A stretch of DNA of 64,000 nucleotides. Source: Pseudomonas pergaminensis. GTDB lineage: Bacteria > Pseudomonadota > Gammaproteobacteria > Pseudomonadales > Pseudomonadaceae. Position numbers and translations under genes: made by a program. Each line of letters starts with the position of its first letter. The stretch's first letter is position 1. The notes beneath the pieces were generated by a model. It saw only the letters and a program-made list of their open reading frames with translations. It searched no databases and was not told the origin of the DNA. The stretch spans positions 4,836,001-4,900,000 of the forward strand of contig NZ_CP078013.2 in the NCBI RefSeq assembly GCF_024112395.2, given 5' to 3'. This document shows positions 34,814-44,364 of the stretch, piece after piece.

Positions 34814-37057
34814 TCATGGGGTGCGGTTACGGCGTGTCTCGATGATATTCGGCAACTGGGAAATCCGCCCCAGCAACCGTCCCAATGCGTCCAACCCCGG
34901 AATCTCGATGGTCAGGGACATCAGCGCGGTGTTGTCCTCTTTATTCGAGCGGGTGTTGACCGCCAGCACGTTGATCCGCTCATTGAGCAGCACTTGCGAC
35001 ACGTCACGCAGCAAACCGGATCGATCGTACGCGCGGATGATGATGTCCACCGGGTAGGTGAGCACCGGCACCGGGCCCCAGCTGACCTGGATGATGCGCT
35101 CCGGCTCACGCCCGCCCAGTTGCAGCACCGAGGCGCAATCCTGGCGGTGAATGCTCACGCCACGGCCCTGGGTGATGTAGCCGACAATCGCATCCCCCGG
35201 CAGTGGCTGGCAGCAGCCGGCGATTTGCGTGAGCAGGTTGCCCACGCCCTGGATCTGGATATCGCCACGCTTGCCCGGCTTGTAGCCGGTGGCCTTGCGT
35301 GGGATCAGCTCCAGTTGTTCGTTGCCGCGCTCTGGCTCCACCAGCTGTTGGGCCAGGTTGACCAGTTGCGCCAGACGCAAATCGCCGGCACCCAGGGCGG
35401 CGAACATGTCCTCGGCGATCTTCATGTTGGCCTTTTCGGCCAGCTTGTCGAAGTCCACCTGGGGCAGGCCCAGGCGTGCCAGTTCGCGTTCGAGCAAGGT
35501 TTTGCCGGCGGCGACGTTCTGGTCGCGCGCCTGCAATTTGAACCAGTGGACGATCTTCGCCCGCGCCCGCGAGGTGGTGATGTAGCCCAGGTTCGGGTTC
35601 AGCCAGTCGCGGCTCGGCGTACCGTGCTTACTGGTGATGATCTCGACCTGCTCACCGGTCTGCAGGCTGTAGTTGAGCGGCACGATGCGCCCGTTGATCT
35701 TGGCGCCCCGGCAGTTATGGCCGATCTCAGTGTGCACGCGGTAGGCAAAGTCCAGCGGCGTAGCACCCTTGGGCAAGTCGATGGCGTGACCGTCAGGGGT
35801 GAAGATATAGACCCGGTCCGGCTCGATATCCACCCGCAACTGTTCGGCCAGGCCACCGATGTCGCCGAGTTCTTCGTGCCATTCCAGCACTTGGCGCAGC
35901 CAGGAGATTTTCTCTTCATACTGGTTGGACCCGGCCTTGACGTCGGTGCCCTTGTAGCGCCAGTGCGCGCAGACACCGAGCTCGGCCTCTTCGTGCATGG
36001 CGTGGGTGCGGATCTGCACTTCCAGCACCTTGCCCTCGGGGCCGATCACCGCCGTGTGCAGCGAGCGATAGCCGTTCTCCTTAGGGTTGGCGATGTAGTC
36101 ATCAAACTCCTTGGGAATGTGCCGCCACAGGGTGTGGACGATACCGAGCGCGGTGTAGCAGTCGCGCATTTCCGGCACCAGCACGCGCACGGCACGCACG
36201 TCGTAGATCTGGCTGAACGCCAGGCCCTTGCGCTGCATTTTGCGCCAGATGGAATAAATGTGTTTGGCACGGCCGCTGATGTCGGCTTCGACACCAGTGG
36301 CCTGCAACTCGGAGCGCAGTTGGTTCATCACGTCGGCGATGAAGCGCTCGCGGTCGAGCCGGCGCTCGTGCAGCAGCGTGGCAATCTGTTTGTATTGATC
36401 GGGTTCGAGGTAGCGGAAGGACAAGTCCTCCAGCTCCCACTTGATATGGCCGATGCCCAGGCGGTGCGCCAGCGGCGCGTAGATGTCAAAGACTTCGCGG
36501 GCGACGCGGTTGCGCTTCTCGTCGTCGGCGGTTTTTACCGCACGGATCGCGCAGGTGCGTTCTGCCAGCTTGATCAGGGCGACGCGTACGTCGTCGACCA
36601 TCGCCACCAGCATCTTGCGCAGGTTCTCGACCTGGCCCTGGGTGCCCAGCACCATGGACTGGCGCGGGCTGAGGCTGGCGCTGATCGCAGCCATGCGCAG
36701 CACGCCATCGATCAGCTTGGCCACCACCGAGCCAAAACGCTGGCCAACGGTGGCCAACGGAATATGCCCTTCACGCACGCCGCGATAGAGCACGGCGGCG
36801 ATCAGCGAATCCTGGTCCAGCTTGAGATCGGCGAGGATCTCGGCGATTTCCAACCCGGTACGAAAGCTTGAAGTGCCTTCGGCCCACAGGTTCTTGGCCG
36901 CATTGTCTTGCTGTTCAGACTCACGAGCGAACTCGCAGGCTGCTTTCAAGGCTTCACGGTCCAGTGCCGGGTCGACACTGATGGCATGATCCAGCCATGC
37001 CTCGAGATTGATACTGCCGTCGGTGTTGATCGGCTGGTGTGCTCTCACCTGTACCAT
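34814..37057 (-). CDS. relA: GTP pyrophosphokinase RelA
   Basis: RelA makes (p)ppGpp on ribosomes stalled with uncharged tRNA. The 747-residue product has a degenerate HD hydrolase domain (AAVLYRGVREGHIPL where SpoT has HD), a synthetase domain with QIYDVRAVRVLVPE and GYRSLHTAVIGPEGK, a TGS domain (VYIFTPDGHAIDLPKGATPLDFAYRVHT), a helical region with SRARAKIVHWFK, a zinc-finger-like segment around CCQPLPGDAIVG, and a C-terminal ACT domain. The missing HD residues argue for RelA rather than SpoT. ATG 37057 follows GGAAGG. It is transcribed ahead of mazG across a REP doublet. Confidence 0.96.
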   Translation of the reverse strand: MVQVRAHQPINTDGSINLEAWLDHAISVDPALDREALKAACEFARESEQQDNAAKNLWAEGTSSFRTGLEIAEILADLKLDQDSLIAAVLYRGVREGHIPLATVGQRFGSVVAKLIDGVLRMAAISASLSPRQSMVLGTQGQVENLRKMLVAMVDDVRVALIKLAERTCAIRAVKTADDEKRNRVAREVFDIYAPLAHRLGIGHIKWELEDLSFRYLEPDQYKQIATLLHERRLDRERFIADVMNQLRSELQATGVEADISGRAKHIYSIWRKMQRKGLAFSQIYDVRAVRVLVPEMRDCYTALGIVHTLWRHIPKEFDDYIANPKENGYRSLHTAVIGPEGKVLEVQIRTHAMHEEAELGVCAHWRYKGTDVKAGSNQYEEKISWLRQVLEWHEELGDIGGLAEQLRVDIEPDRVYIFTPDGHAIDLPKGATPLDFAYRVHTEIGHNCRGAKINGRIVPLNYSLQTGEQVEIITSKHGTPSRDWLNPNLGYITTSRARAKIVHWFKLQARDQNVAAGKTLLERELARLGLPQVDFDKLAEKANMKIAEDMFAALGAGDLRLAQLVNLAQQLVEPERGNEQLELIPRKATGYKPGKRGDIQIQGVGNLLTQIAGCCQPLPGDAIVGYITQGRGVSIHRQDCASVLQLGGREPERIIQVSWGPVPVLTYPVDIIIRAYDRSGLLRDVSQVLLNERINVLAVNTRSNKEDNTALMSLTIEIPGLDALGRLLGRISQLPNIIETRRNRTP

Positions 37058-37195
37058 CTTGCTTACCTTCCCTACGACGCACCTTGGATGCGTCAAAAAT
37101 CATCGCTGACCTGCTTTACCTTAATAAAGCTTACACACGCTCCCTGGCAGGTCACGGCCTTGGAGAATGCAGGCCAGTCGGATTAAACGGGCATC

Positions 37196-38548
37196 CTAGC
37201 CCGCTTCAAATAACGCCATGGCCTCGACATGCGCGGTTTGCGGAAACATGTCGAGGATCCCGGCACGTTTTAGCCGGTAGCCTTGCTTGACCAACTCAAC
37301 CGTGTCCCGCGCCAGCGTGGCCGGGTTGCAGGACACATACACCAGACGCTTGGCCTTGAGGGTCGCGAGCTTGCGCACAACCTCCAGGGCACCGTCACGG
37401 GGTGGGTCCAAGAGTACCGCAGAAAAGCCCTGTTTGGCCCATTCCGCGTCGGTCAAAGGCTGGGACAAATCGGCCTGAAAAAACTGCGCATTATGCAAAT
37501 TGTTGCTGACGGCATTCACGGCCGCCCGGTCCACCATGGTCTGCACGCCTTCCACCGCCACCACTTCGCGCACCTGGCGAGCGAGTGGCAAGGCAAAATT
37601 GCCCAGGCCGCAAAACAGGTCCAACACCCGCTCATCGGGTTGTGGCGCCAGCCATTCCAGAGCCTGGGCGACCATCGCCGCGTTGACCCCGGCATTGACT
37701 TGCACGAAGTCCCCAGGCCGGTAAGCCAGCTCCAGACCCCACTGTTCCAATCGAAAACCCAAGACCGAATCAGCCTCGACCGGTTCCGGTTGGCCCTCGC
37801 CATGCAGCCACAATTGCGCGTCATGGAAAGCGCAGAATTCTTTCAACACGTGCAGGTCCGCCTCCGACAACGGCGCCATATGGCGCAGCAATACGGCGAT
37901 GGACGTCCCACTGAACAGCTCCACGTGCCCCAGGGCCTGAGGTTTGCTCAAGCGCCGCAGCATGTTCGGCAGGCGCTGCATGATCGGTTGCAAGGCCTGT
38001 ACCAGCACCGGGCATTCGTCGATGGCGACGATGTCCTGGCTGGCCACGGCGCGGAAACCGACTTCCAGATGTTTTGCCTTGGCATCCCAGCGTACGGCCA
38101 CGCGGGCGCGGCGACGGTAGCCGAACTCTGGCCCACTCAACGGTGCGGCCCACTCTTGCGGTTCGACACCGGCCACACGGGACAGTTGCTCGGCGAGCAT
38201 GCGCTGTTTCAGGGCAAGTTGTTCGGCGTGGGGCAAGTGCTGCACGCTGCAGCCGCCGCAGCGACCAAAGTGCGCGCACGGCGCCGGACGGCGCAGTTCG
38301 CTGGCCTTGAACACGCGGTCGGTGCGCGCCTCGACGATCTTGCCGTGGGTGCCCAACACCCGCGCTTCGACCTCTTCGCCGGCCAGCGCGCCATTCACAA
38401 ACCAGGTGCGGCCCTCAAAGAACACAATGCCACGGCCATCATTGGCCAGACGCTCGATGATCAAGCGTTGCTTCTTGCCTACAGGTATCTGCGGGGCCCG
38501 ACTGCCGCCCGTCGGTTGGAAGCGCAGGCCTCTCTCGTGCTTGGCCAT
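37196..38548 (-). CDS. rlmD: 23S rRNA (uracil-1939-C5)-methyltransferase RlmD
   Basis: RlmD methylates U1939 of 23S rRNA using S-adenosylmethionine. The 450-residue product has a TRAM domain near the N-terminus ([28 protein letters not shown]), the iron-sulfur cysteine cluster [15 protein letters not shown], the SAM motif [16 protein letters not shown] and the catalytic cysteine in [14 protein letters not shown] 38548 shares one base with the cysM stop codon, so the two genes are coupled. Length and motifs are typical. Confidence 0.95.
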   Translation of the reverse strand: MAKHERGLRFQPTGGSRAPQIPVGKKQRLIIERLANDGRGIVFFEGRTWFVNGALAGEEVEARVLGTHGKIVEARTDRVFKASELRRPAPCAHFGRCGGCSVQHLPHAEQLALKQRMLAEQLSRVAGVEPQEWAAPLSGPEFGYRRRARVAVRWDAKAKHLEVGFRAVASQDIVAIDECPVLVQALQPIMQRLPNMLRRLSKPQALGHVELFSGTSIAVLLRHMAPLSEADLHVLKEFCAFHDAQLWLHGEGQPEPVEADSVLGFRLEQWGLELAYRPGDFVQVNAGVNAAMVAQALEWLAPQPDERVLDLFCGLGNFALPLARQVREVVAVEGVQTMVDRAAVNAVSNNLHNAQFFQADLSQPLTDAEWAKQGFSAVLLDPPRDGALEVVRKLATLKAKRLVYVSCNPATLARDTVELVKQGYRLKRAGILDMFPQTAHVEAMALFEAG

Positions 38549-39450
38549 CAGTTGGGCGCGTCGAAGATGCCGGTCGACAAGTAACGGTCGCCTCGGTCAC
38601 AGATGATCGCGACGATCACCGCGTTTTCCACTTCCTTGGACAGGCGCAACATGCCCGCCACGGCGCCACCGGAGGACACGCCGCAGAAGATGCCTTCTTC
38701 ACGTGCCAGGCGGCGGGTGGTGTCTTCGGCTTCACGCTGGGCCATGTCGATGATGCGGTCCACGCGCGTGGCGTTGTAGATCTTCGGCAGATACTCTTCG
38801 GGCCAGCGCCGGATGCCCGGGATGGCCGCGCCTTCCATTGGTTGCAGGCCGACAATCTGGATCGCCGGGTTCTGCTCCTTGAGGTAGCGCGAGTTGCCCA
38901 TGATGGTACCGGTGGTGCCCATGGAACTGACGAAATGGGTGATGGTGCCCTGGGTCTGGCGCCAGATTTCCGGACCGGTGGTGGTGTAGTGCGCCTCGGG
39001 GTTGTCACCATTGGCGAACTGGTCCAGCACCTGGCCACGGCCGTCGGCGGCCATGCGCTCGGCGAGGTCGCGGGCACCTTCCATGCCTTCTTCCTGGGTC
39101 ACCAGCACCAGCTCCGCGCCGTAGGCAGTCATCGCCGCCTTGCGCTCGGCGCTGCCGTTGTCGGGCATGATCAGCACCATCTTGTAGCCCTTGATCGCCG
39201 CGGCCATGGCCAGCGCGATCCCGGTGTTACCGGATGTGGCTTCGATCAGGGTGTCGCCGGGCTTGATCTGCCCGCGCAACTCGGCGCGGGTGATCATCGA
39301 CAGCGCCGGGCGGTCCTTGACGGAGCCGGCCGGGTTGTTCCCTTCAAGCTTGAGCAACAAGGTATTGCTGGTTTCACCCGCCATGCGTTGCAAGCGGACC
39401 AGGGGTGTATTGCCGACGCAATCGGCGATTGTAGGGTACTGCAAGGTCAT
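38548..39450 (-). CDS. cysM: Cysteine synthase CysM
   Basis: CysM makes cysteine from O-acetylserine and sulfide (or thiosulfate). The 300-residue fold II PLP enzyme has [12 protein letters not shown], the PLP lysine Lys45 in [23 protein letters not shown] and the glycine-rich phosphate loop [23 protein letters not shown] residues near 230 ([14 protein letters not shown]) are typical of CysM rather than CysK. ATG 39450 chosen; an upstream open stretch to 39516 lacks a ribosome site. Its stop codon TGATG overlaps the rlmD start. Confidence 0.94.
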   Translation of the reverse strand: MTLQYPTIADCVGNTPLVRLQRMAGETSNTLLLKLEGNNPAGSVKDRPALSMITRAELRGQIKPGDTLIEATSGNTGIALAMAAAIKGYKMVLIMPDNGSAERKAAMTAYGAELVLVTQEEGMEGARDLAERMAADGRGQVLDQFANGDNPEAHYTTTGPEIWRQTQGTITHFVSSMGTTGTIMGNSRYLKEQNPAIQIVGLQPMEGAAIPGIRRWPEEYLPKIYNATRVDRIIDMAQREAEDTTRRLAREEGIFCGVSSGGAVAGMLRLSKEVENAVIVAIICDRGDRYLSTGIFDAPN

Positions 39451-39575
39451 GGCGTATTCGCAATCCAGACTGCGGGGGCGAACATCATACCGGGAAAGCC
39501 TGGCGGGCCATATCACGCAAAGTGCGGTGCTTATGGCTTATAGGAATAAGCAGCGAATCTGTTGCCTGGGAGGAC

Positions 39576-39638
39576 GCTATCGCGGGCAAGCCCGCTCCCA
39601 CACTAGAAATGCGTGTAGGAGCTGGCTTGCCTGCGATG
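39576..39638. repeat. Paired inverted REP sequences of two subtypes
   Basis: TATCGCGGGCAAGCCCGCTC (39578-39597) is paired with an inverted TAGGAGCTGGCTTGCCTGC (39616-39634), so the two arms belong to different REP subtypes. They lie between the DTW-domain gene and cysM. Confidence 0.85.
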
Positions 39639-39658
39639 CCCACGCCTCCGTCAGCCTG

Positions 39659-40264
39659 CTAGCCAAGCCGCCCGTCGCCATGATTTTTCTGGAAAACCTC
39701 TGCCCCCATCGCCGCAATCTGCCCTTCGATCAATGCTTCAAAGGGCTTGAGCAACGGCTCGAATGACCTAGGTGCTTCCAGCACGTGCAAGGCCTGCACG
39801 ATGGCTTCAACTGTCGACAACGCCCCCGGCCCTGGCGCCTTGCGCAATCGATAGCGGGAAACAGCGCCCTCCGCCAGCGCTACCCGTGGCAACGCTGCCA
39901 GCAACGGATTGAGGTGCAGCAACTTGCGCGCCTTGCGCCAAGTGCCGTCCGGCACCACCAGCAACAACGGTTGGTCAGATGGCGCGTAGGCCTGTAACGG
40001 TTGCGCGTCGTCCGCCGGAAACAACAGCCGCGCCTGATAACCGGGCAGGTTCAACAACGTCGGCAGATCCTCGAACACTTCCCCCACCACCAGCTGCGCG
40101 TTATTCAAACCCAACGCCGCCAGCCTTGCCGTATTAAGCGCGTGGTTGACCTCGCTCGGGTGCTGCAACAGCAACACACGGGTGCGGCTCTCGAGGCTGG
40201 GGATCAGCGCGCACAAGCAATGGGTGGCAGGCCGAAGGCAGCGGGGGCATTGGGGTCTGGACAT
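39659..40264 (-). CDS. DTW-domain tRNA-uridine aminocarboxypropyltransferase-like protein
   Basis: A 201-residue protein of the DTW family. Members such as TapT (YfiP) add an aminocarboxypropyl group to tRNA uridine using S-adenosylmethionine. Visible features are the N-terminal cysteine cluster CPRCLRPATHCLC, LLLQHPSEVNHALNTARLA (a conserved HP-E--HA-NTA stretch), and the active-site DTW-like motif PDGTWRKARKLL. Start ATG 40264 (MSRPQCPRC). It is 7 bases from the gbuR stop and probably unrelated in function. Family call is good; the exact tRNA site is not known. Confidence 0.88.
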   Translation of the reverse strand: MSRPQCPRCLRPATHCLCALIPSLESRTRVLLLQHPSEVNHALNTARLAALGLNNAQLVVGEVFEDLPTLLNLPGYQARLLFPADDAQPLQAYAPSDQPLLLVVPDGTWRKARKLLHLNPLLAALPRVALAEGAVSRYRLRKAPGPGALSTVEAIVQALHVLEAPRSFEPLLKPFEALIEGQIAAMGAEVFQKNHGDGRLG

Positions 40265-40271
40265 GGTGATT

Positions 40272-41165
40272 TCAGGCCTGGTTGAGCTGGGCTTTGAGTA
40301 GGTCGCGGAAAGTCTGGATCAGTGGTTCACGGCTGCGACCACGGCGCATGATCATCGAGAATGGCGCCTGGTAGCCGAAAGTGGCCGGCAGCAATACGCG
40401 CAGATCCCCTTTGTCAGCCCAGGCCTGGGCGTAGTGTTCGGGCAGGTAGCCGATATAGGCGCCAGAAAGCACCAGGATCAGCTGCGCTTCCATACTTTCC
40501 ACCGTCGCCGCGCTGTGTTTGAAACCGTGGCGCGCCAGTTCAGCCTGGCTCCAGTAGCCGCGACCGACCATGCGTTGCTGGGTGATGACTTGTTCAGGGA
40601 TACGCCGCTCGTTGAACAGCGGGTGCCGGGTGCTGCAATACAGCCAGTGCTGCTCGCGGTACAGCGGCATGTAGATCAGCCCGCTCATGCGGTTGGAGAA
40701 GGCGCCGATGGCCAGGTCGAGGCGGTTGTCCTGCACACCCAGTTGCAGTTCGTAAGGGCTCATCACCGACAAATGCAGGTGCACAGCCGGGTGCTCCAGG
40801 CTGTAGGCGCCGATGACTTCGGCGAACGGCAAGGCCTTGTCGCTGACGGTGGAGTCGAGCACGCCGAGCTTGAGGGTGCCGCGCAACTCGCCTTTCAAGG
40901 CGGCAGCGTATTGCTCGAAGCTTTCCAGCTCACCCAATAGCCGCAAGGTTTCATGATGGAACAGCTCGCCCTTGCTGGTCAGGCTGAAACCGCCCCGGCC
41001 GCGATGGCACAGCACCAGGCCCAAGGCTGATTCCAGTTGGCTCATATACGTGCTGATGGCCGACGTCGACAGGTTGAGTTCGTGCTGGGCATTGGCGAAC
41101 CCCTGGTGCCGCACGACGCTGACGAAGATGCGCAGGAGTTTCAGGTCGGGCAAGGCATTGGCCAT
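40272..41165 (-). CDS. gbuR: LysR-family regulator, probable GbuR
   Basis: A 297-residue LysR-type regulator divergent from the guanidinobutyrase gene. The N-terminal helix-turn-helix (RIFVSVVRHQGFANAQHELNLSTSAISTYMSQLESALG) spans about residues 10-55, followed by a substrate-binding domain. In P. aeruginosa, gbuR lies divergent from gbuA and activates it with 4-guanidinobutyrate; the matching order here supports the name. A REP doublet lies in the gap to gbuA. The open frame upstream of 41165 reads through that REP and is not real. Confidence 0.85.
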   Translation of the reverse strand: MANALPDLKLLRIFVSVVRHQGFANAQHELNLSTSAISTYMSQLESALGLVLCHRGRGGFSLTSKGELFHHETLRLLGELESFEQYAAALKGELRGTLKLGVLDSTVSDKALPFAEVIGAYSLEHPAVHLHLSVMSPYELQLGVQDNRLDLAIGAFSNRMSGLIYMPLYREQHWLYCSTRHPLFNERRIPEQVITQQRMVGRGYWSQAELARHGFKHSAATVESMEAQLILVLSGAYIGYLPEHYAQAWADKGDLRVLLPATFGYQAPFSMIMRRGRSREPLIQTFRDLLKAQLNQA

Positions 41166-41192
41166 GGGTTCTCCAGAGGCACATACAAAACC

Positions 41193-41279
41193 TGTGGGAG
41201 CTGGCTTGCCTGCGATGCGGACATCTCGGAGCAGCAGGCACACCGAGTTGAGGCCATCGCAGGCAAGCCAGCGACTACA
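41193..41279. repeat. Paired inverted REP sequences in the gbuR-gbuA gap
   Basis: GTGGGAGCTGGCTTGCCTGC and its inverted, partly diverged copy ATCGCAGGCAAGCCAGCGAC are separated by about 37 bp in the promoter gap of the two divergent genes, which is less usual than a position between convergent genes. Confidence 0.85.
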
Positions 41280-41424
41280 GATGAACCAGGTTCTAGGTAA
41301 GGAGTTTACCTCAGGCAATAGTTTAGAAAAATCTGAACTAAGTATTTGCCCCTGCCGATTCTTTCGTTTCTACGTATTTCGCAGAATCGGCCCCTAATAA
41401 ACAAAACAACGATGAGGCAATCCC

Positions 41425-42375
41425 GTGGACAAGATTTTCCACCAACCACTGGGCGGCAACGAAATGCCGCGCTTCGCCGGCATCGCCACCATGATGCGTC
41501 TTCCCCACCTGCAAACGGCCAAGGGCCTGGATGCCGCCTTTATCGGCGTGCCTCTGGACATCGGCACCTCGCTGCGCGCCGGCACCCGTTTCGGGCCGCG
41601 TGAAATCCGCGCCGAATCCGTGATGATCCGCCCCTACAACATGGCCACCGGTGCCGCACCGTTCGACTCGCTGTCGGTCGCGGACATTGGCGACGTGGCG
41701 ATCAACACCTTCAACCTGCTCGACGCCGTGCGCATCATCGAAGAAGCCTACGACGAGATTCTCGAGCACGACGTGATCCCCCTGACGCTGGGCGGCGACC
41801 ACACCATCACCCTGCCGATCCTGCGGGCGATCCACAAGAAACACGGCAAGGTCGGGCTGGTGCACATCGATGCCCACGCCGATGTGAACGACCACATGTT
41901 CGGCGAGAAAATCGCCCATGGCACCACCTTCCGCCGCGCGGTGGAAGAAGGCTTGCTGGACTGCGACCGGGTGGTGCAGATCGGCCTGCGCGCCCAGGGC
42001 TACACCGCCGAAGACTTCAACTGGAGCCGCAAACAGGGCTTCCGTGTGGTCCAGGCCGAAGAATGCTGGCACCACTCCCTCGCGCCGCTGATGGCCGAGG
42101 TGCGTGAAAAAGTCGGCGGCGGCCCGGTGTACCTGAGCTTTGACATCGACGGCATCGACCCCGCTTGGGCGCCGGGCACCGGCACCCCGGAAATCGGCGG
42201 GCTGACCACCATCCAGGCGATCGAGATCATCCGTGGCTGCCAGGGCCTCGACCTGATTGGTTGCGATCTGGTAGAAGTCTCGCCGCCCTACGACACCACC
42301 GGCAACACCTCGCTGCTGGGCGCCAACCTGCTGTACGAAATGCTCTGCGTACTGCCTGGCGTGGCGCACCGCTGA
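41425..42375 (+). CDS. gbuA: Guanidinobutyrase (ureohydrolase family)
   Basis: A 316-residue arginase/agmatinase family enzyme that most probably splits 4-guanidinobutyrate into 4-aminobutyrate and urea. The manganese ligands are visible: His126 (GGDHTITL), Asp149, His151 and Asp153 (HIDAHADVN), plus SFDIDGIDPAWAPG for the second pair. Sequence alone cannot separate agmatinase (SpeB) from guanidinobutyrase (GbuA), but the gene order LysR, ureohydrolase, NTF2-like gene, NCS1 transporter, symporter matches PA1422-PA1418 of P. aeruginosa, where this is gbuA. Stop overlaps the next start. Confidence 0.9.
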   Translation: MDKIFHQPLGGNEMPRFAGIATMMRLPHLQTAKGLDAAFIGVPLDIGTSLRAGTRFGPREIRAESVMIRPYNMATGAAPFDSLSVADIGDVAINTFNLLDAVRIIEEAYDEILEHDVIPLTLGGDHTITLPILRAIHKKHGKVGLVHIDAHADVNDHMFGEKIAHGTTFRRAVEEGLLDCDRVVQIGLRAQGYTAEDFNWSRKQGFRVVQAEECWHHSLAPLMAEVREKVGGGPVYLSFDIDGIDPAWAPGTGTPEIGGLTTIQAIEIIRGCQGLDLIGCDLVEVSPPYDTTGNTSLLGANLLYEMLCVLPGVAHR

Positions 42376-42797
42376 TGAGCACCCGCGAGGTGCTGCAAGC
42401 CGCTGCCGACCTGGTGGCGGCCTTCGCCCGCAATGACCGCGCCGCCTACTTCGGCGCGTTCACGGCCGACGCCAGCTTTGTGTTCTACACCCTCCCCCAG
42501 CCGCTGCTGAGTCGCGATGCCTACCAGGCGTTGTGGGACAACTGGCGCCGGGACGAGGGGTTCGAGGTGCTCTCGTGCACCTCGAGCAACGCCTTTGTCA
42601 GCCTGCAGGGTGACGTGGCGATTTTTATTCATGACGTGGCCACCGAGCTGCGCATGAACGGGGAGCAATTCAATAGCCAGGAACGCGAGACCATTGTCTT
42701 CAAACGGCAAGGGCTTGGCGCAGAACAACAAGAAGGCCTGTGGCTGGCCTGTCACGAACATTTGTCCGCTATGCCGGAAGGGCTGCCGCCCCCTTAG
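42375..42797 (+). CDS. NTF2-like (SnoaL/DUF4440 type) protein of the gbu operon
   Basis: A 140-residue protein of the NTF2-like alpha-beta cone fold: an N-terminal helix (LQAAADLVAAFARNDRAAYFGAFT), strands including ASFVFYTLP, and a long polar C-terminal strand region (VSLQGDVAIFIHDVATELRM, SQERETIVFKRQ). Its ATG overlaps the gbuA stop by one base, so it is coupled to guanidinobutyrase. NTF2-like proteins in catabolic operons are often small enzymes or binding proteins; the role here is not known. Confidence 0.85.
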   Translation: MSTREVLQAAADLVAAFARNDRAAYFGAFTADASFVFYTLPQPLLSRDAYQALWDNWRRDEGFEVLSCTSSNAFVSLQGDVAIFIHDVATELRMNGEQFNSQERETIVFKRQGLGAEQQEGLWLACHEHLSAMPEGLPPP

Positions 42798-42818
42798 CCA
42801 ATGTGATCGGAGCTGATC

Positions 42819-44330
42819 ATGAATAATAAAAACAACGATAAAAGTATTCGAAAGATAGAAACCAACGGGGTCGAACAGATCCCGGACCACGAACGTACCG
42901 CCGGCCCCAAGGATCTGTTCCGACTGATCTTCGGCGGTGCCAATACCTTTGCCACCGCAGTGCTGGGCTCCTTTCCGGTGTTGTTCGGCTTGTCGTTCCA
43001 GGCCGGCGCCTGGGCGATTGTGCTGGGTGTGCTGGTGGGCGCGCTGATCCTGGCACCCATGGGCCTGTTCGGGCCGATCAATGGCACCAACAACGCGGTG
43101 TCATCCGGCGCGCACTTCGGTGTGCACGGGCGAATTGTCGGCTCGTTTCTCTCACTGCTGACCGCCATTGCCTTCTTCTCACTCTCGGTGTGGAGTTCGG
43201 GTGATGCGCTGGTGGGCGGTGCGAAACGTCTGATCGGCCTGCCGGAAACTGACCTGACCCTGGGCCTGGCCTATGGCCTGTTCGCCCTGCTCGTCCTCAC
43301 CGTATGCATCTACGGCTTTCGCTTCATGCTGTGGGTCAACCGCATTGCGGTATGGGCCGCGAGCCTGCTGTTTTTGCTGGGCATCTTCGCCTTCGCGCCG
43401 GCGTTCGACAGCCACTTCGCGGGCACTGTAGCCATGGGCCAGGCCGGCTTTTGGGCGGCCTTCATCGGCGCCGCGCTGGTGGCCATGAGCAACCCGATTT
43501 CCTTCGGTGCGTTCCTGGGTGACTGGTCGCGCTACATCCCGCGTGAGACGCCAAAAATGCGCATCATGCTGGCGGTGGTGCTGGCGCAAATCGCGACGTT
43601 GATCCCGTTTCTTTTCGGCCTGGCCACCGCGACCATCGTGGCGATCAAGGCACCGGACTACATTGCGACCAACAACTATGTGGGCGGTTTGCTGGCGGTG
43701 GCGCCGACTTGGTTCTTCCTGCCGGTGTGCCTGATCGCGGTGATCGGCGGCATGTCCACCGGCACCACCTCGCTGTATGGCACCGGGCTGGACATGTCCA
43801 GTGTGTTCCCGCGCCTGTTGTCGCGGGTCAAGGCCACGCTGCTGATCGGGGTGATGTCGATTGCCTTCATCTTCATCGGACGTTTCGCCGCCAACCTGGT
43901 GCAGAGCGTGTCGACCTTTGCCGTGCTGATCATCACCTGCACCACACCGTGGATGGTGATGATGATCATCGGCTTGATCGTGCGTCGCGGCTTCTACTGC
44001 CCGGATGACCTGCAAGTATTCACCCGGGGTGAAACCGGCGGCCGCTACTGGTTCAGCCATGGCTGGAACTGGCGCGGGCTGGGCGCGTGGATCCCGAGTG
44101 CGTTGGTGGGCCTGTGCTTCGTCAACCTGCCGGGGCAGTTTGTCGGGCCGCTGGGCAACCTGGCCGATGGGATTGATATCAGCCTGCCGGTGACGCTGGG
44201 GCTGGCGTCGGTGGTGTACCTGACGTTGCTGCGGGTGTTCCCGGAACCTGCGGCTGTCTACGGGCCGACGGATCCCCGCAGTAGGCGCATGGATGCGCGC
44301 GTTAAACCGGCACTGCAACCCGCCGCCTGA
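42819..44330 (+). CDS. NCS1-family purine/cytosine permease-like transporter
   Basis: A 503-residue inner membrane transporter of the nucleobase:cation symporter-1 family with about twelve hydrophobic segments. A hydrophilic N-terminus of about 40 residues (NNKNNDKSIRKIETNGVEQI) leads into FGGANTFATAVLGSFPVLFGLSFQAG, and AFLGDWSRYIPRETPK is the family signature around 235. It is in the gbu operon, so its solute may be guanidinobutyrate or a related guanidino compound; that is inference. GGAG lies eight bases before the ATG. Confidence 0.88.
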   Translation: MNNKNNDKSIRKIETNGVEQIPDHERTAGPKDLFRLIFGGANTFATAVLGSFPVLFGLSFQAGAWAIVLGVLVGALILAPMGLFGPINGTNNAVSSGAHFGVHGRIVGSFLSLLTAIAFFSLSVWSSGDALVGGAKRLIGLPETDLTLGLAYGLFALLVLTVCIYGFRFMLWVNRIAVWAASLLFLLGIFAFAPAFDSHFAGTVAMGQAGFWAAFIGAALVAMSNPISFGAFLGDWSRYIPRETPKMRIMLAVVLAQIATLIPFLFGLATATIVAIKAPDYIATNNYVGGLLAVAPTWFFLPVCLIAVIGGMSTGTTSLYGTGLDMSSVFPRLLSRVKATLLIGVMSIAFIFIGRFAANLVQSVSTFAVLIITCTTPWMVMMIIGLIVRRGFYCPDDLQVFTRGETGGRYWFSHGWNWRGLGAWIPSALVGLCFVNLPGQFVGPLGNLADGIDISLPVTLGLASVVYLTLLRVFPEPAAVYGPTDPRSRRMDARVKPALQPAA

Positions 44331-44364
44331 TCCTCATAAAAAAGATAATTGGAGACTCGCCGTC

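Noticed and set aside
34679..36871. 730-codon plus-strand open frame opposite relA
   Set aside because: Its translation is low-complexity and antisense to the clearly identified relA gene; no ribosome site or family match.
34814..37057. SpoT as alternative to RelA
   Set aside because: The HD hydrolase residues are missing (YRGVREG in place of the HD motif), so this is a synthetase-only RelA.
41166..41318. N-terminal extension of the gbuR frame
   Set aside because: The extra residues are read from a REP sequence (RIAGKPAPTG), just as in the cobB tail, and there is no ribosome site for the earlier start.
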